From contig CAYJKQ010000001.1 of the NCBI GenBank assembly GCA_964370815.1, forward strand, positions 372,001 to 436,000: DNA of 64,000 nucleotides, read 5' to 3'. Shown piece after piece: positions 51,285 through 59,622 of the stretch. The notes below the pieces were generated by a model that was not told the DNA's origin, did not search any database, and was given only the letters and a program-made list of their open reading frames with translations. Source of the DNA: UBA12087 sp964370815. Its GTDB lineage: Bacteria; Chloroflexota; Anaerolineae; Anaerolineales; Villigracilaceae. Both the position numbers and the translations under genes were made by a program. The first letter of the stretch is position 1, and every line of letters starts with the position of its first letter.

Positions 51285-52079
51285 ATGACCTCATCCAACA
51301 TAAAAGCGTTAATTTTAGACATGGACGGAGTCCTATGGTCTGAAAATAATCCTATCGGGGATTTGCCAAGGATATTTCAAACCATATCAAAAAAATCCCT
51401 ATCAGTTGCATTAGCTACGAATAATTCTACCCGCACTCCAAATCAATATATTGAAAGATTGAAACATTATGGTGTTCATAATCTTGAACCCTGGCAGATC
51501 ATCACATCTTCCCTGGCTTTGGCGACTGATTTAGCCCAGTTACTTCCTGGCAGGGGAAAAGTGTTTGTTATTGGTGAAAATGGATTAATAACTGCTTTAT
51601 TAGACGCCGGTTTCAATGTTGTCGATGACCAACATACTGAAGATGCCATAGCAATTGCTGTAGGTATAGATAGGAATATCACATTTAATAAATTGCGACG
51701 CGCTTCTCTATTGATTAGAAAGGGAATCCCTTTTTACGGGACAAATCCAGACAAGACATTTCCGACACCAGAAGGATTGATTTTAGGTACTGGCTCATTG
51801 TTAGCTGCATTATCAACTGCAACAGATGTAAACCCGATCATTATGGGAAAACCATCTCCCTACATGATCGCACTGGCACGCAAGAGATTGAGAATTCTTC
51901 CGCGCGAAACATTGGTTGTTGGAGATCGCCTTGAAACCGATATTGCTGGAGGGCAAGCTGATGGATGCAATACTGCCTTGGTTTTATCAGGAGTGACATC
52001 GCTTTCTATGGTTGACTCCTGGCGACCAGCACCCGATTATATTGCGAACAATTTGTCAAGTCTTCTGGAAATCTTATGA
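51285..52079 (+). CDS. HAD-superfamily IIA hydrolase (NagD-like)
   Basis: 264 residues. HAD motif I is LILDMDGVLW (nucleophile D and acid/base D), motif II ALATNNSTRTP, the IIA cap lies between, motif III Lys is in IMGKPSPYM, and motif IV is VVGDRLETDIAGG. This subclass covers NagD-type nucleotide phosphatases, p-nitrophenylphosphatases and 2-phosphoglycolate phosphatases. The exact substrate is not predictable. Its stop overlaps the rlmN start by four bases (ATGA), indicating coupling. It begins 10 bp after the clpP hairpin. Confidence 0.9.
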   Translation: MTSSNIKALILDMDGVLWSENNPIGDLPRIFQTISKKSLSVALATNNSTRTPNQYIERLKHYGVHNLEPWQIITSSLALATDLAQLLPGRGKVFVIGENGLITALLDAGFNVVDDQHTEDAIAIAVGIDRNITFNKLRRASLLIRKGIPFYGTNPDKTFPTPEGLILGTGSLLAALSTATDVNPIIMGKPSPYMIALARKRLRILPRETLVVGDRLETDIAGGQADGCNTALVLSGVTSLSMVDSWRPAPDYIANNLSSLLEIL

Positions 52080-53119
52080 ATTCAAAAAAACACCTGATTT
52101 ATGATCTAGATCAGGACCAAATTCAAATAATCCTTTCATCATGGGGAGAAAAAGCTTACCGAATTTCCCAAATCTGGCAAGGATTATATAAGAACTTGTG
52201 GCAATCTCCAGATGACTTCACGATGCTCCCTCTGGAAACAAGGCACTCACTTTCAAGTAATTTTCAATTTGAGGTATTAAAACCAATAAAAACTATTTCA
52301 ACCACAGATCAAAGTACTGAAAAAACTCTTTTTAGATTGCATGATAATCAGGCTATTGAAACTGTTTTCATGCGTTACCAAAATCGCAATACGGTTTGTA
52401 TATCCACCCAAGTCGGATGTGCAATGGGGTGCAATTTTTGCGCAACCGGGCAAATGGGATTTCGCCGAAATCTAAGCAGTGGCGAGATTGTTGCACAAGT
52501 TTTACACTATGCGTCTCTTTTATCAAAAACATCAGAGAAATTGACCAATGTAGTAATTATGGGGATGGGTGAACCTTTCCATAATTACAAAGCAACCATC
52601 GCTGCCATTGATAGATTAAAGGAAAAAGATGGTTTTAATTTTGGAGAACGAAGATTTACAATTTCAACAGTCGGTGTTGTACCAATGATCCGGAGATTTA
52701 CTGAAGAAAATCGACAAATTAACTTGGCAATCTCTCTACATGCAGCAGATAATAAATTAAGAAGCAGATTATTGCCAATCAATAATAAATATCCCATTGA
52801 AGATCTACTTGATGCTTGCATTGATTATATTCAGCACACAAAACGTCGCATTACATTCGAATGGGCTTTGATTAATTCAGTAAATGATACTCAAGAACAA
52901 GCTCATTTATTAGCATCAAGATTAAGTGGTTTATTATGCCATGTGAATCTAATCCCCTTAAACCCCACAGAGAAATTTTCAGGTAAAGGTTCCACACTGG
53001 AAAGAGCAAAGATATTTAAAGCAATCATCGAAGCTGCGGAAATTCGATGCACAATTCGATTAAGACGAGGGATTGATATTCAGGCTGGTTGCGGACAATT
53101 GATGAGCGAAATACAGTAG
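52076..53119 (+). CDS. rlmN: 23S rRNA (adenine2503-C2)/tRNA methyltransferase RlmN
   Basis: Radical SAM methyltransferase of A2503 in 23S rRNA and A37 of some tRNAs. 347 residues. The N-terminal helical domain (about 1-100, GEKAYRISQIWQGLY) is followed by C108 (second catalytic Cys), the cluster motif C115-A-M-G-C119-N-F-C122, GMGEPFHN, SLHAADNKLRSRLLPI, the INSVND segment and the C-terminal methyl-carrier C339 in QAGCGQL. All elements expected of a functional RlmN are present. It serves as the internal comparison for the divergent paralogue at 36198-37145. Confidence 0.95.
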   Translation: MNSKKHLIYDLDQDQIQIILSSWGEKAYRISQIWQGLYKNLWQSPDDFTMLPLETRHSLSSNFQFEVLKPIKTISTTDQSTEKTLFRLHDNQAIETVFMRYQNRNTVCISTQVGCAMGCNFCATGQMGFRRNLSSGEIVAQVLHYASLLSKTSEKLTNVVIMGMGEPFHNYKATIAAIDRLKEKDGFNFGERRFTISTVGVVPMIRRFTEENRQINLAISLHAADNKLRSRLLPINNKYPIEDLLDACIDYIQHTKRRITFEWALINSVNDTQEQAHLLASRLSGLLCHVNLIPLNPTEKFSGKGSTLERAKIFKAIIEAAEIRCTIRLRRGIDIQAGCGQLMSEIQ

Positions 53120-53270
53120 TTAGCTATGCGCAATCACGGTTGATCGTTTTTAATTCAAATCTGAGATTGTTACTGAGGTAGTACTGAGTCTCTTTAACTG
53201 AGACAAAAGAAATACTCGAATAATAAAGTCAGGTTTGCTTGCATAGGAGTGATTATCACATTTTCTACAA

Positions 53271-53279
53271 TGGTATAAT
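53271..53279 (+). promoter_or_regulatory. Extended -10 promoter of sucCD
   Basis: TGG-TATAAT (53271-53279) is a perfect -10 with TGn extension, 42 bp before the sucC ATG. The -35 region is weak. A GGAAGG Shine-Dalgarno lies between. Confidence 0.65.
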
Positions 53280-53320
53280 CAAATTAAGTTCAATAGAATA
53301 TAATATAGGAAGGTTGGTCA

Positions 53321-54466
53321 ATGAAACTTCATGAATATCAATCCAAATCCATATTTGCAAAATTTGGCATACCAATACCAAAAGGAAGGGTTGCAACAAC
53401 AGCCACTGAAGCACGGCAGATAGCAGAAGAACTTGGCGGCCGGGTAGTTGTTAAATCTCAAGTATTAGTGGGAGGTCGCGGAAAAGCTGGTGGAATTCGA
53501 TTGGCAAAATCCCCAAAAGAAGCAGAAGAACTGGCAACTCAAATTTTAGGAATGGTAATTAAAGGCTTACCTGTTCGCAAAGTATTAGTAGATGAGGCAG
53601 CGAATATCGAACAAGAAATTTATCTCGGAATCACTAACGATAGAACTGCCCGAAGACCCGTGATGATGGCTTCCGCCGCAGGTGGTGTTGACATTGAAGA
53701 GGTTGCCCGGATATCGCCAGAAAAAATTATTAAGGTACATATTGACCCGTTACTTGGCTTACGTGATTTTCAATCACGTGATATTGCCACAAGTATCGAT
53801 CTTCCACGCGATTGCTGGAAGGAGTTTACCAAAATATCTTTGAATTTATGGAAGGCATATTCTGAAAATGATGCAACATTGGCTGAAATCAATCCCCTGG
53901 TTATAACAAAAGACAGACGTCTTGTTGCAGTTGATGGAAAAATGTTGATAGATGATAATTCTCTTTTCCGCCATTCAGAACTTGCTGAGATGCGAGATCT
54001 TGATGAAGAAGTTGTTTCTGAAACTGAAGCCCGTAAATATGGATTATCCTTTATCAAATTGGACGGACAAATTGGTTGCATGGTCAATGGAGCAGGTTTA
54101 GCCATGACCACGATGGACATAGTAAAAATATATAATGGCGATCCGGCAAATTTTCTTGATATTGGTGGCGGTGCAAATGCAGACAAAGTTGAGGCTGCGT
54201 TCCGTATAATCCTTTCAGACAAGAACGTAAAGGTTATTCTCATTAATATTTTTGGAGGGATTACAAGATGCGACGAGGTTGCAAAAGGTATCCTGGTCGC
54301 CCTGGAAGAGGTTAAACCTAATATCCCCATGGTAGTCCGACTTGTTGGCACTAATTCAGATGAGGGTATCCGCCTTTTGGCCAAATCAAAAATGATTACA
54401 GCTACCACTCTTGCAGATGCAGCACAAAAAGCTGTTTTAGCATCACAAGGCTTATTGGAGATGTGA
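53321..54466 (+). CDS. sucC: Succinate-CoA ligase beta subunit (ATP-grasp)
   Basis: 381 residues. Opens MKLHEYQSKSIFAKFGIPIP, the standard SucC N-terminus. The ATP-grasp domain has VVKSQVLVGGRGKAGGIRLA, GITNDRTARRPVMMAS and ATLAEINPLV. The CoA-ligase domain shows QIGCMVNGAGLAMTTMDIV, NFLDIGGGANADKVEAAF and NIFGGITRCDEVA. The gene ends two bases before sucD. The enzyme interconverts succinyl-CoA and succinate with nucleotide phosphorylation, though some relatives act on acetyl-CoA or malate. GGAAGG precedes the ATG. Confidence 0.95.
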   Translation: MKLHEYQSKSIFAKFGIPIPKGRVATTATEARQIAEELGGRVVVKSQVLVGGRGKAGGIRLAKSPKEAEELATQILGMVIKGLPVRKVLVDEAANIEQEIYLGITNDRTARRPVMMASAAGGVDIEEVARISPEKIIKVHIDPLLGLRDFQSRDIATSIDLPRDCWKEFTKISLNLWKAYSENDATLAEINPLVITKDRRLVAVDGKMLIDDNSLFRHSELAEMRDLDEEVVSETEARKYGLSFIKLDGQIGCMVNGAGLAMTTMDIVKIYNGDPANFLDIGGGANADKVEAAFRIILSDKNVKVILINIFGGITRCDEVAKGILVALEEVKPNIPMVVRLVGTNSDEGIRLLAKSKMITATTLADAAQKAVLASQGLLEM

Positions 54467-54467
54467 A

Positions 54468-55331
54468 ATGAGCATATTAATAAATAAAAATACACGTCTC
54501 TTGGTTCAAGGGATAACTGGAAATGAAGGAATGTTCCACACCGAACAAATGCATTCTTATGGAACAAATGTAGTTGCAGGTGTAACTCCCGGTAAAGGTG
54601 GAGAATGGGTTTTAAATGATAAAGTTCCTGTTTTTGATTCTGTTAGAATGGCAGTTCAAGCAACCGAAGCTAACACAAGCGTTATTTTTGTTCCTGCAAG
54701 GTTTGCACCAGATGCAATTTATGAAGCCGCTGACGCTGGGATTCCTTTAATCGTTTGCATTACTGAAGGCATTCCTGTTCAGGACATGATGCGGGTTCGA
54801 GAATATTTAGATCAAAAACATGTGCGATTGCTAGGTCCTAATTGTCCGGGTATTTTAACTCCAGGAGAATCCAAGGTTGGGATAATCCCTGGGGAAATTG
54901 CTTTAGCCGGGAATATTGGAGTTGTCTCCCGCTCGGGTACTCTAACTTATGAAGTTCTTTATGCTCTTAAGCTCGTTGGAATAGGTGCATCCACTTGTGT
55001 AGGAATTGGGGGGGATCCAATTAATGGGACGAGTTTTATCGACTGCCTGGATATGTTTGAAGCTGATCCGCACACCGAGAAAATTGTCATGATTGGTGAG
55101 ATAGGCGGTACGGATGAGGAGAAGGCAGCACAATTTATTGCATCACATTTAACCAAACCAGTTGTTTCGTTTATCGCCGGACAAACTGCACCACCTGGGA
55201 AACGTATGGGTCATGCCGGCGCAATTATTGAGGGTGGATCTGGAACTGCCGCTGATAAAATAATTGCTCTTGAAAAAGCAGGCGTTCATGTTGCTAAACA
55301 ACCCGAAGAAATACCACTGCTATTGCGGTAA
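54468..55331 (+). CDS. sucD: Succinate-CoA ligase alpha subunit
   Basis: 287 residues. The CoA-binding N-terminus is MSILINKNTRLLVQGITGNE, followed by VTPGKGGEW, IVCITEGIPVQDM, LLGPNCPGILTPGESKVGI, VVSRSGTLTYEV and GIGGDPINGTSFIDCL. The phosphohistidine loop is KRMGHAGAIIEGGSGTA. These are the expected elements of SucD with a complete active site. It is translationally coupled to sucC (AAATG at the junction) and followed by a strong terminator. Confidence 0.95.
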   Translation: MSILINKNTRLLVQGITGNEGMFHTEQMHSYGTNVVAGVTPGKGGEWVLNDKVPVFDSVRMAVQATEANTSVIFVPARFAPDAIYEAADAGIPLIVCITEGIPVQDMMRVREYLDQKHVRLLGPNCPGILTPGESKVGIIPGEIALAGNIGVVSRSGTLTYEVLYALKLVGIGASTCVGIGGDPINGTSFIDCLDMFEADPHTEKIVMIGEIGGTDEEKAAQFIASHLTKPVVSFIAGQTAPPGKRMGHAGAIIEGGSGTAADKIIALEKAGVHVAKQPEEIPLLLR

Positions 55332-55400
55332 AGTATTATTAAAGAAATTTCCCCAAATTTGAACTGAATTTATGGAAGTTTGGAAAAGATTTGGAGATTG

Positions 55401-55455
55401 TTGATAAACAGCTTTGAGAAAGCTACTGATTCTCAAAGCTGTTTATCAAATTTTT
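55401..55455 (+). terminator. Strong Rho-independent terminator of sucCD
   Basis: A perfect 20 bp stem (55401-55420 with 55430-55449) with a 9 nt loop is followed by ATTTTTATG. It lies 69 bp after sucD, just before the end of the convergent acpP gene, so it may stop transcription from both sides. Confidence 0.9.
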
Positions 55456-55466
55456 ATGTATGAATT

Positions 55467-55700
55467 CTAGCGATGAGCATCGATATACTTGACTGCTTCC
55501 CCCACTGTCGTTATTTTTTGGGCATCGTCATCAGAAATTTCACTGCCGAACTTATCCTCAAATGCCATTATCAGCTCAACCAAATCGAGAGAATCTGCTT
55601 CCAGGTCCTCGCGAAAGCGTGCTTCCAATGATATCTTTGCTTCATCAGAACCTAATAAATCTACGATGATTGCCTTAATTTCATCAAATGTATCTGCCAT
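55467..55700 (-). CDS. acpP: Acyl carrier protein
   Basis: 77 residues, highly acidic. The phosphopantetheine attachment serine lies in EADSLDLVELIMAFEDKFG (DSL motif, about residue 37). The four-helix ACP pattern and C-terminal TTVGEAVKYIDAHR are typical. AAGGAG is about nine bases before the ATG, with a strong promoter upstream. The gene is monocistronic, with no fab genes adjacent. Confidence 0.96.
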   Translation of the reverse strand: MADTFDEIKAIIVDLLGSDEAKISLEARFREDLEADSLDLVELIMAFEDKFGSEISDDDAQKITTVGEAVKYIDAHR

Positions 55701-55730
55701 TATAATTTCTCCTTAGTCTGAATTATTTCA

Positions 55731-55758
55731 ATTGTAACCTTAATGCCGGTCATGTCAA
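55731..55758 (-). promoter_or_regulatory. acpP promoter, TTGACA-N16-TACAAT
   Basis: On the minus strand TTGACA (55758-55753) is followed after 16 bp by TACAAT (55736-55731), giving a leader of roughly 25 nt before the acpP ATG at 55700. Confidence 0.8.
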
Positions 55759-55807
55759 CCCGATCATGCCAGATGACAGTATAATTCAAAAACTGGAACA
55801 CATAATT

Positions 55808-56833
55808 ATGAATAAAGTTACGCCTATATCAAAACGAAAAGCAGATCACATTCGGATCAATCTTCAAAAAGATGTCCATTCAGGAATTGGAAATGGGTTG
55901 GATGAAATTCGATTCACTCACGAAGCTCTTCCTGAAATCAATTTGTCAGATATTAATACTAAACTGAATTTATTTGGAAAACAACTATCTGCCCCCATTC
56001 TAATCTCTTCCATGACTGGTGGTACTCCCGAAGCGGAGTTGCTCAATATTAATCTCGCCCAAGCTGCACAAGAATGTGGAATCGCCATGGGCGTTGGGTC
56101 GCAACGGGCAGCGATAGAGAATTCAGAATTGGTAAAGACTTTTGATATAAGGGGAATTGCACCTGATATTTTATTGTTTGCAAACCTTGGCGCAATCCAA
56201 TTAAATAATGGTCTCTCAAAAGATGACTGTCAACGTGCGATAGATATGATTTGTGCAGATGGACTAATTTTGCATTTAAATCCTCTTCAGGAGAGTTTGC
56301 AAACCGGGGGTGATACAAATTTCAAGAATTTGGCTTCTAGAATTGAGAACATTTGCCGAAAAATATCCGTCCCTGTGATCGTAAAGGAAGTTGGTTGGGG
56401 CATATCAAAAAGAACAGCCAAGCTATTGTTTGAATGTGGTGTCTCGGCTATCGATGTGGCAGGAGCCGGCGGAACAAGTTGGTCTCAGGTGGAAATGCAT
56501 AGCTCAACCAACAAATTTTCAAAAGAACTTGCCGCGGTATTCAAAGACTGGGGACTCCCAACTGCGACGTCTATTATTAATGTAATCGAGGCAGCTCCAG
56601 ATTTGCCTATCTTTGCAAGTGGAGGCATAACCAATGGTATTGAAATGGCGAAGTGTTTTGCCTTAGGGGCAACTTTGGCTGGTTCTGCTGGTATTTTTTT
56701 GAGGGAGGCGGCTGTTTCATCAGAAAGAGTCGTGAACTTAATAAAATTGCTCCAACAACAAATAACCATAACCATGTTTGCAACAGGTTCACTTGATGTG
56801 ATTGACTTAAGAAGTAAATTAATTATCCAATAA
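55808..56833 (+). CDS. fni: Type 2 isopentenyl-diphosphate delta-isomerase (FMN-dependent)
   Basis: Interconverts IPP and DMAPP. 341 residues from ATG 55808. An ATG at 55766 is also in frame, but a TATAAT box (55780-55785) lies between them and neither has a good Shine-Dalgarno, so the start is uncertain. The family motifs are ISKRKADHIRINL at the N-terminus, PILISSMTGGTPEAELLN (FMN site), MGVGSQRAAIE, LHLNPLQESLQTGGDTNF (in parts), VIVKEVGWGISKRTAKLL, DVAGAGGTSWSQVE and PIFASGGITNGIEMAK. It is followed 16 bp later by a polyprenyl synthase, so isoprenoid synthesis is a shared theme. Confidence 0.93.
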   Translation: MNKVTPISKRKADHIRINLQKDVHSGIGNGLDEIRFTHEALPEINLSDINTKLNLFGKQLSAPILISSMTGGTPEAELLNINLAQAAQECGIAMGVGSQRAAIENSELVKTFDIRGIAPDILLFANLGAIQLNNGLSKDDCQRAIDMICADGLILHLNPLQESLQTGGDTNFKNLASRIENICRKISVPVIVKEVGWGISKRTAKLLFECGVSAIDVAGAGGTSWSQVEMHSSTNKFSKELAAVFKDWGLPTATSIINVIEAAPDLPIFASGGITNGIEMAKCFALGATLAGSAGIFLREAAVSSERVVNLIKLLQQQITITMFATGSLDVIDLRSKLIIQ

Positions 56834-56849
56834 GTAAGGAAATTAATTC

Positions 56850-57866
56850 ATGCCTCCAAACCTCATCTCCGATATGCAATCAGCTTTAGAAAAAGAACTT
56901 CAATCACAAATCGAGATCTTGAACGAAGATTGCACTCATGATTTTTACGATATGTTGACATATCATATGGGTTGGAGTGGAGATTTGCCAAGCTTTAACG
57001 CAAGTGGAAAACGGATAAGACCATTATTATTACTTCTGTGTTCTGCATCGATCAATCAGAATTATTCCTGGAAAAATGCCCTTCCCGGAGCAGCTGGTGT
57101 CGAATTGCTCCATAACTTTTCCTTGATCCACGATGATATCCAGGATAATTCTGATATCCGTAGAAATCGCCCCACCGTCTGGAGAAAATGGGGAATTCCT
57201 CAAGCAATTAATGCTGGTGATGGGCTGTACGCACTTTCAAATAAAGCAATAAGTGATCTAATAAAAAACAATCCCCCAGAATTGGTAATCAGGATTGCTT
57301 CCATCTTCAATAAAACATGCTTAGATCTTACACGCGGGCAATTTATGGACATGTCTTTCGAAGCTAAAAACAACCTGAGCCTGAATGAATATTGGCTTAT
57401 GATCACTTACAAAACAGCAGCACTAATTTCCGCATCATCAGAAATTGGTGCTATTCTCGCTGGGGGAGACGAAAAAGTACAGAATGTTTCTCGTCAATTC
57501 GGACATTATCTAGGCCTTGCTTTTCAGGTTAAGGATGATATTCTTGGCATATGGGGGTTTGAGAACCAAACTGGCAAATCAATAACCATGGATCTTGTTA
57601 CTGGCAAAAAAACTCTGCCAGTGCTTTATGGAATTAGAGAGAACAAAGATTTTGCAAGACGTTGGATTGAAGGGAGAATTACGAATGATGAAGCACCTCT
57701 AATTGCCGTGCAATTGGCAAGGGAAGGAGCAAAAAAATACGCGGAGGATACAGTAGATCAGTTAACTGAGATGGCTCAGAAATATTTAAGAATAATGTCT
57801 CCGCATGGATCGGCTGGCGAAGAATTATTTAATTTGACAATTCAACTTCTGAAGCGGGATGCTTGA
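56850..57866 (+). CDS. Polyprenyl (trans-isoprenyl) diphosphate synthase
   Basis: 338 residues. SGKRIRPLLLLL binds the diphosphate, the first Asp-rich motif is FSLIHDDIQDNSDIRRNRPT (DDxxD-type), the FQVKDDILGIWG element carries the second Asp motif (DDxxG), and KSITMDLVTGKKTLPVLYG is family-typical. The small residues upstream of the first motif would control product length, but the exact length cannot be read. It may supply quinones, carriers or membrane lipids. It is cotranscribed with fni. Its stop codon lies inside the -35 box of the tRNA-Gly promoter. Confidence 0.93.
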   Translation: MPPNLISDMQSALEKELQSQIEILNEDCTHDFYDMLTYHMGWSGDLPSFNASGKRIRPLLLLLCSASINQNYSWKNALPGAAGVELLHNFSLIHDDIQDNSDIRRNRPTVWRKWGIPQAINAGDGLYALSNKAISDLIKNNPPELVIRIASIFNKTCLDLTRGQFMDMSFEAKNNLSLNEYWLMITYKTAALISASSEIGAILAGGDEKVQNVSRQFGHYLGLAFQVKDDILGIWGFENQTGKSITMDLVTGKKTLPVLYGIRENKDFARRWIEGRITNDEAPLIAVQLAREGAKKYAEDTVDQLTEMAQKYLRIMSPHGSAGEELFNLTIQLLKRDA

Positions 57867-57891
57867 CATCACCCTTTCCTATGGCTATAAT
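57863..57891 (+). promoter_or_regulatory. tRNA-Gly promoter, perfect consensus TTGACA-N17-TATAAT
   Basis: TTGACA (57863-57868) overlaps the stop codon of the prenyl synthase gene. TATAAT is at 57886-57891 after exactly 17 bp. The start site would fall near 57898, seven bases before the tRNA. It is the closest match to the sigma-70 consensus in the window. Confidence 0.88.
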
Positions 57892-57904
57892 CACAAAACC
57901 ATTC

Positions 57905-57976
57905 GCGGGTGTAGTTCAGTGGTAGAACGTTTGCTTCCCAAGCAAAATATCGTGGGTTCGAGTCCCATCACCCGCT
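57905..57976 (+). tRNA. tRNA-Gly (CCC anticodon)
   Basis: 72 nt. The acceptor stem GCGGGTG pairs with CACCCGC, discriminator T. The D-arm is TAGTTCAGTGGTAGAAC, the anticodon stem TTTGC/GCAAA has loop TTCCCAA (anticodon CCC), and the T-arm GTGGG-TTCGAGT-CCCAT has one G-U pair. CCA is not encoded. The glycine isoacceptor reads GGG codons. Confidence 0.95.
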
Positions 57977-58000
57977 CATTCAATTTGGATCTCAATATCA

Positions 58001-58028
58001 AATACCGCCATTTTCAGTTGGCGGTATT
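58001..58028 (+). terminator. Terminator after tRNA-Gly
   Basis: A 10 bp stem AATACCGCCA (58001-58010) with TGGCGGTATT (58019-58028), 8 nt loop, followed by GTTATTGCT. The U-tract is imperfect. The following ~240 bp to trmFO has no other gene. Confidence 0.7.
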
Positions 58029-58248
58029 GTTATTGCTGCTATAATTTTGTACGCTGATCAATTATTTTTTGATTTTCGAGAGTCATTTGTATCTCATTAT
58101 CCCTTGATCTCCTTAGCAGGAAATGGTTTTCCCGATTATCTGTCGTTCTTGTAGCCTCTCCCATTATACATTTTGATAATCCGTTTCGACCACACGAAAT
58201 CTGTTCTTAAGAATATAAAATGCATTATTCCATTTTCTAAATGTTACA

Positions 58249-58257
58249 TGGTAGAAT
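58249..58257 (+). promoter_or_regulatory. Extended -10 just upstream of trmFO start
   Basis: TGG-TAGAAT (58249-58257) ends 12 bp before the trmFO ATG. Transcription would start around 58264, leaving only about five or six leader bases, with no Shine-Dalgarno. Confidence 0.5.
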
Positions 58258-58269
58258 TTCTACCTTGTT

Positions 58270-59622
58270 ATGAACAAAGAAGCTAATTTGACAATAATCG
58301 GAGGGGGGTTGGCAGGGAGTGAAGCAGCTTTACAAGCTGCTAAATACGGGTTAACAGTTGATCTTTTTGAAATGAGACCTGCAGTTACAACTGGCGCTCA
58401 TTTGACAGCAAACTTTTCTGAATTAGTATGTTCCAATTCTTTTGGATCCTCACTCCATGACCGAGCTCCTGGAGTTCTAAAGAACGAACTACGTCAAATG
58501 GGTTCTTTCTTATTGAAATTCGCAGAAAGAACAGTTGTTCCTGCTGGTCGAGCGTTGGCTGTTGATCGAAATTTGTTTTCGCAGCTTGTCACTGAACAGA
58601 TCACAACTAATCCCAATATTCGCATTTTCCGAGAAGAAGCAGTCACAATTCCAGAAGGACCTGCAATTGTTGCAACAGGACCATTAACTTCCCCTGCTTT
58701 TTCCAAAGCCCTTACTTCCTTAACGGGAGAGGAGTCATTGCATTTTTATGATGCCATCGCGCCAATTATTAACGTTGAATCAATAAACTTTGAAATAGCC
58801 TTCAGAGCATCACGCTATCAAGAAACCGAGTCCATAAGCGGTGATTATATCAATCTCCCTTTTACAAAAACCGAATATTATAAATTTGTTGATATGTTAA
58901 CCACCGCTAAAAGAATAACCTTAAAATCCTTTGAAAGTGACATTGAAATAGGCGTCAGGGCAGGCGCGCGTGAATTTTTCGAAGGGTGTTTACCCATTGA
59001 GATATTAGCCCAACGCGGGCAAGAAGCTCTCGCTTATGGTCCAATGCGTCCTGTTGGTTTATATGATCCGCACACAAATTCACGACCCTATGCTGTGCTT
59101 CAGCTACGACAAGATAATTTAATAGGTAGCATGTACAATATGGTCGGCTTTCAAACCAACTTAACCTTTTCAGAACAAGCTCGAGTATTTCGCAACATTC
59201 CAGGTTTGGAAAATGTGGAATTTGAGCGTTATGGACAAATGCACCGAAATACTTATATTTCCTCCCCAAGATTATTATCTCCCACGCTCCAATTCCAGAA
59301 ACGCCCTAACCTATTTTTCGCCGGGCAAATTACAGGCGTGGAAGGGTATGCTGGAAATATTGCTACAGGGCTTCTGGCAGGTTGGAATGCTGCAAGGATG
59401 GTGAATGAGCTTCCCCTCTTAATAATGCCTGAAACAACCATTTTAGGTGCTTTATGCCGATATATTACTCAAGCAGACCTATCAGATTTTCAACCGATGA
59501 AGGCAAATTTTGGAATTTTACCTCCGCTCCAAATAAATCAAAAAATGGGGAAACGTGAACGAGCACAAAAATATTCTGAACGATCATTTTCAGATCTGGA
59601 ACATTTTTTGGAGAATCTCTAA
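58270..59622 (+). CDS. trmFO: Methylenetetrahydrofolate-tRNA-(uracil-54-C5)-methyltransferase TrmFO
   Basis: Folate- and FAD-dependent enzyme that makes m5U54 in tRNA. 450 residues, standard length. Motifs: LTIIGGGLAGSEAALQAAKY (FAD loop), FEMRPAVTTGAH, ELVCSNSFGSSL with the catalytic-region Cys, VPAGRALAVDRNLFS, FEGCLPIEILAQRG and GQITGVEGYAGNIATGLLAG. The use of methylene-H4folate ties it to the folate branch of one-carbon metabolism. It begins almost at a predicted transcription start and ends in a one-base overlap (TAATG) with the M28-family gene. Confidence 0.96.
   Translation: MNKEANLTIIGGGLAGSEAALQAAKYGLTVDLFEMRPAVTTGAHLTANFSELVCSNSFGSSLHDRAPGVLKNELRQMGSFLLKFAERTVVPAGRALAVDRNLFSQLVTEQITTNPNIRIFREEAVTIPEGPAIVATGPLTSPAFSKALTSLTGEESLHFYDAIAPIINVESINFEIAFRASRYQETESISGDYINLPFTKTEYYKFVDMLTTAKRITLKSFESDIEIGVRAGAREFFEGCLPIEILAQRGQEALAYGPMRPVGLYDPHTNSRPYAVLQLRQDNLIGSMYNMVGFQTNLTFSEQARVFRNIPGLENVEFERYGQMHRNTYISSPRLLSPTLQFQKRPNLFFAGQITGVEGYAGNIATGLLAGWNAARMVNELPLLIMPETTILGALCRYITQADLSDFQPMKANFGILPPLQINQKMGKRERAQKYSERSFSDLEHFLENL

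Noticed and set aside
53770..54567. 265-codon open frame antisense to sucC
   Set aside because: Spans a well-supported sucC/sucD coding region on the other strand. It shows no recognisable protein motif.
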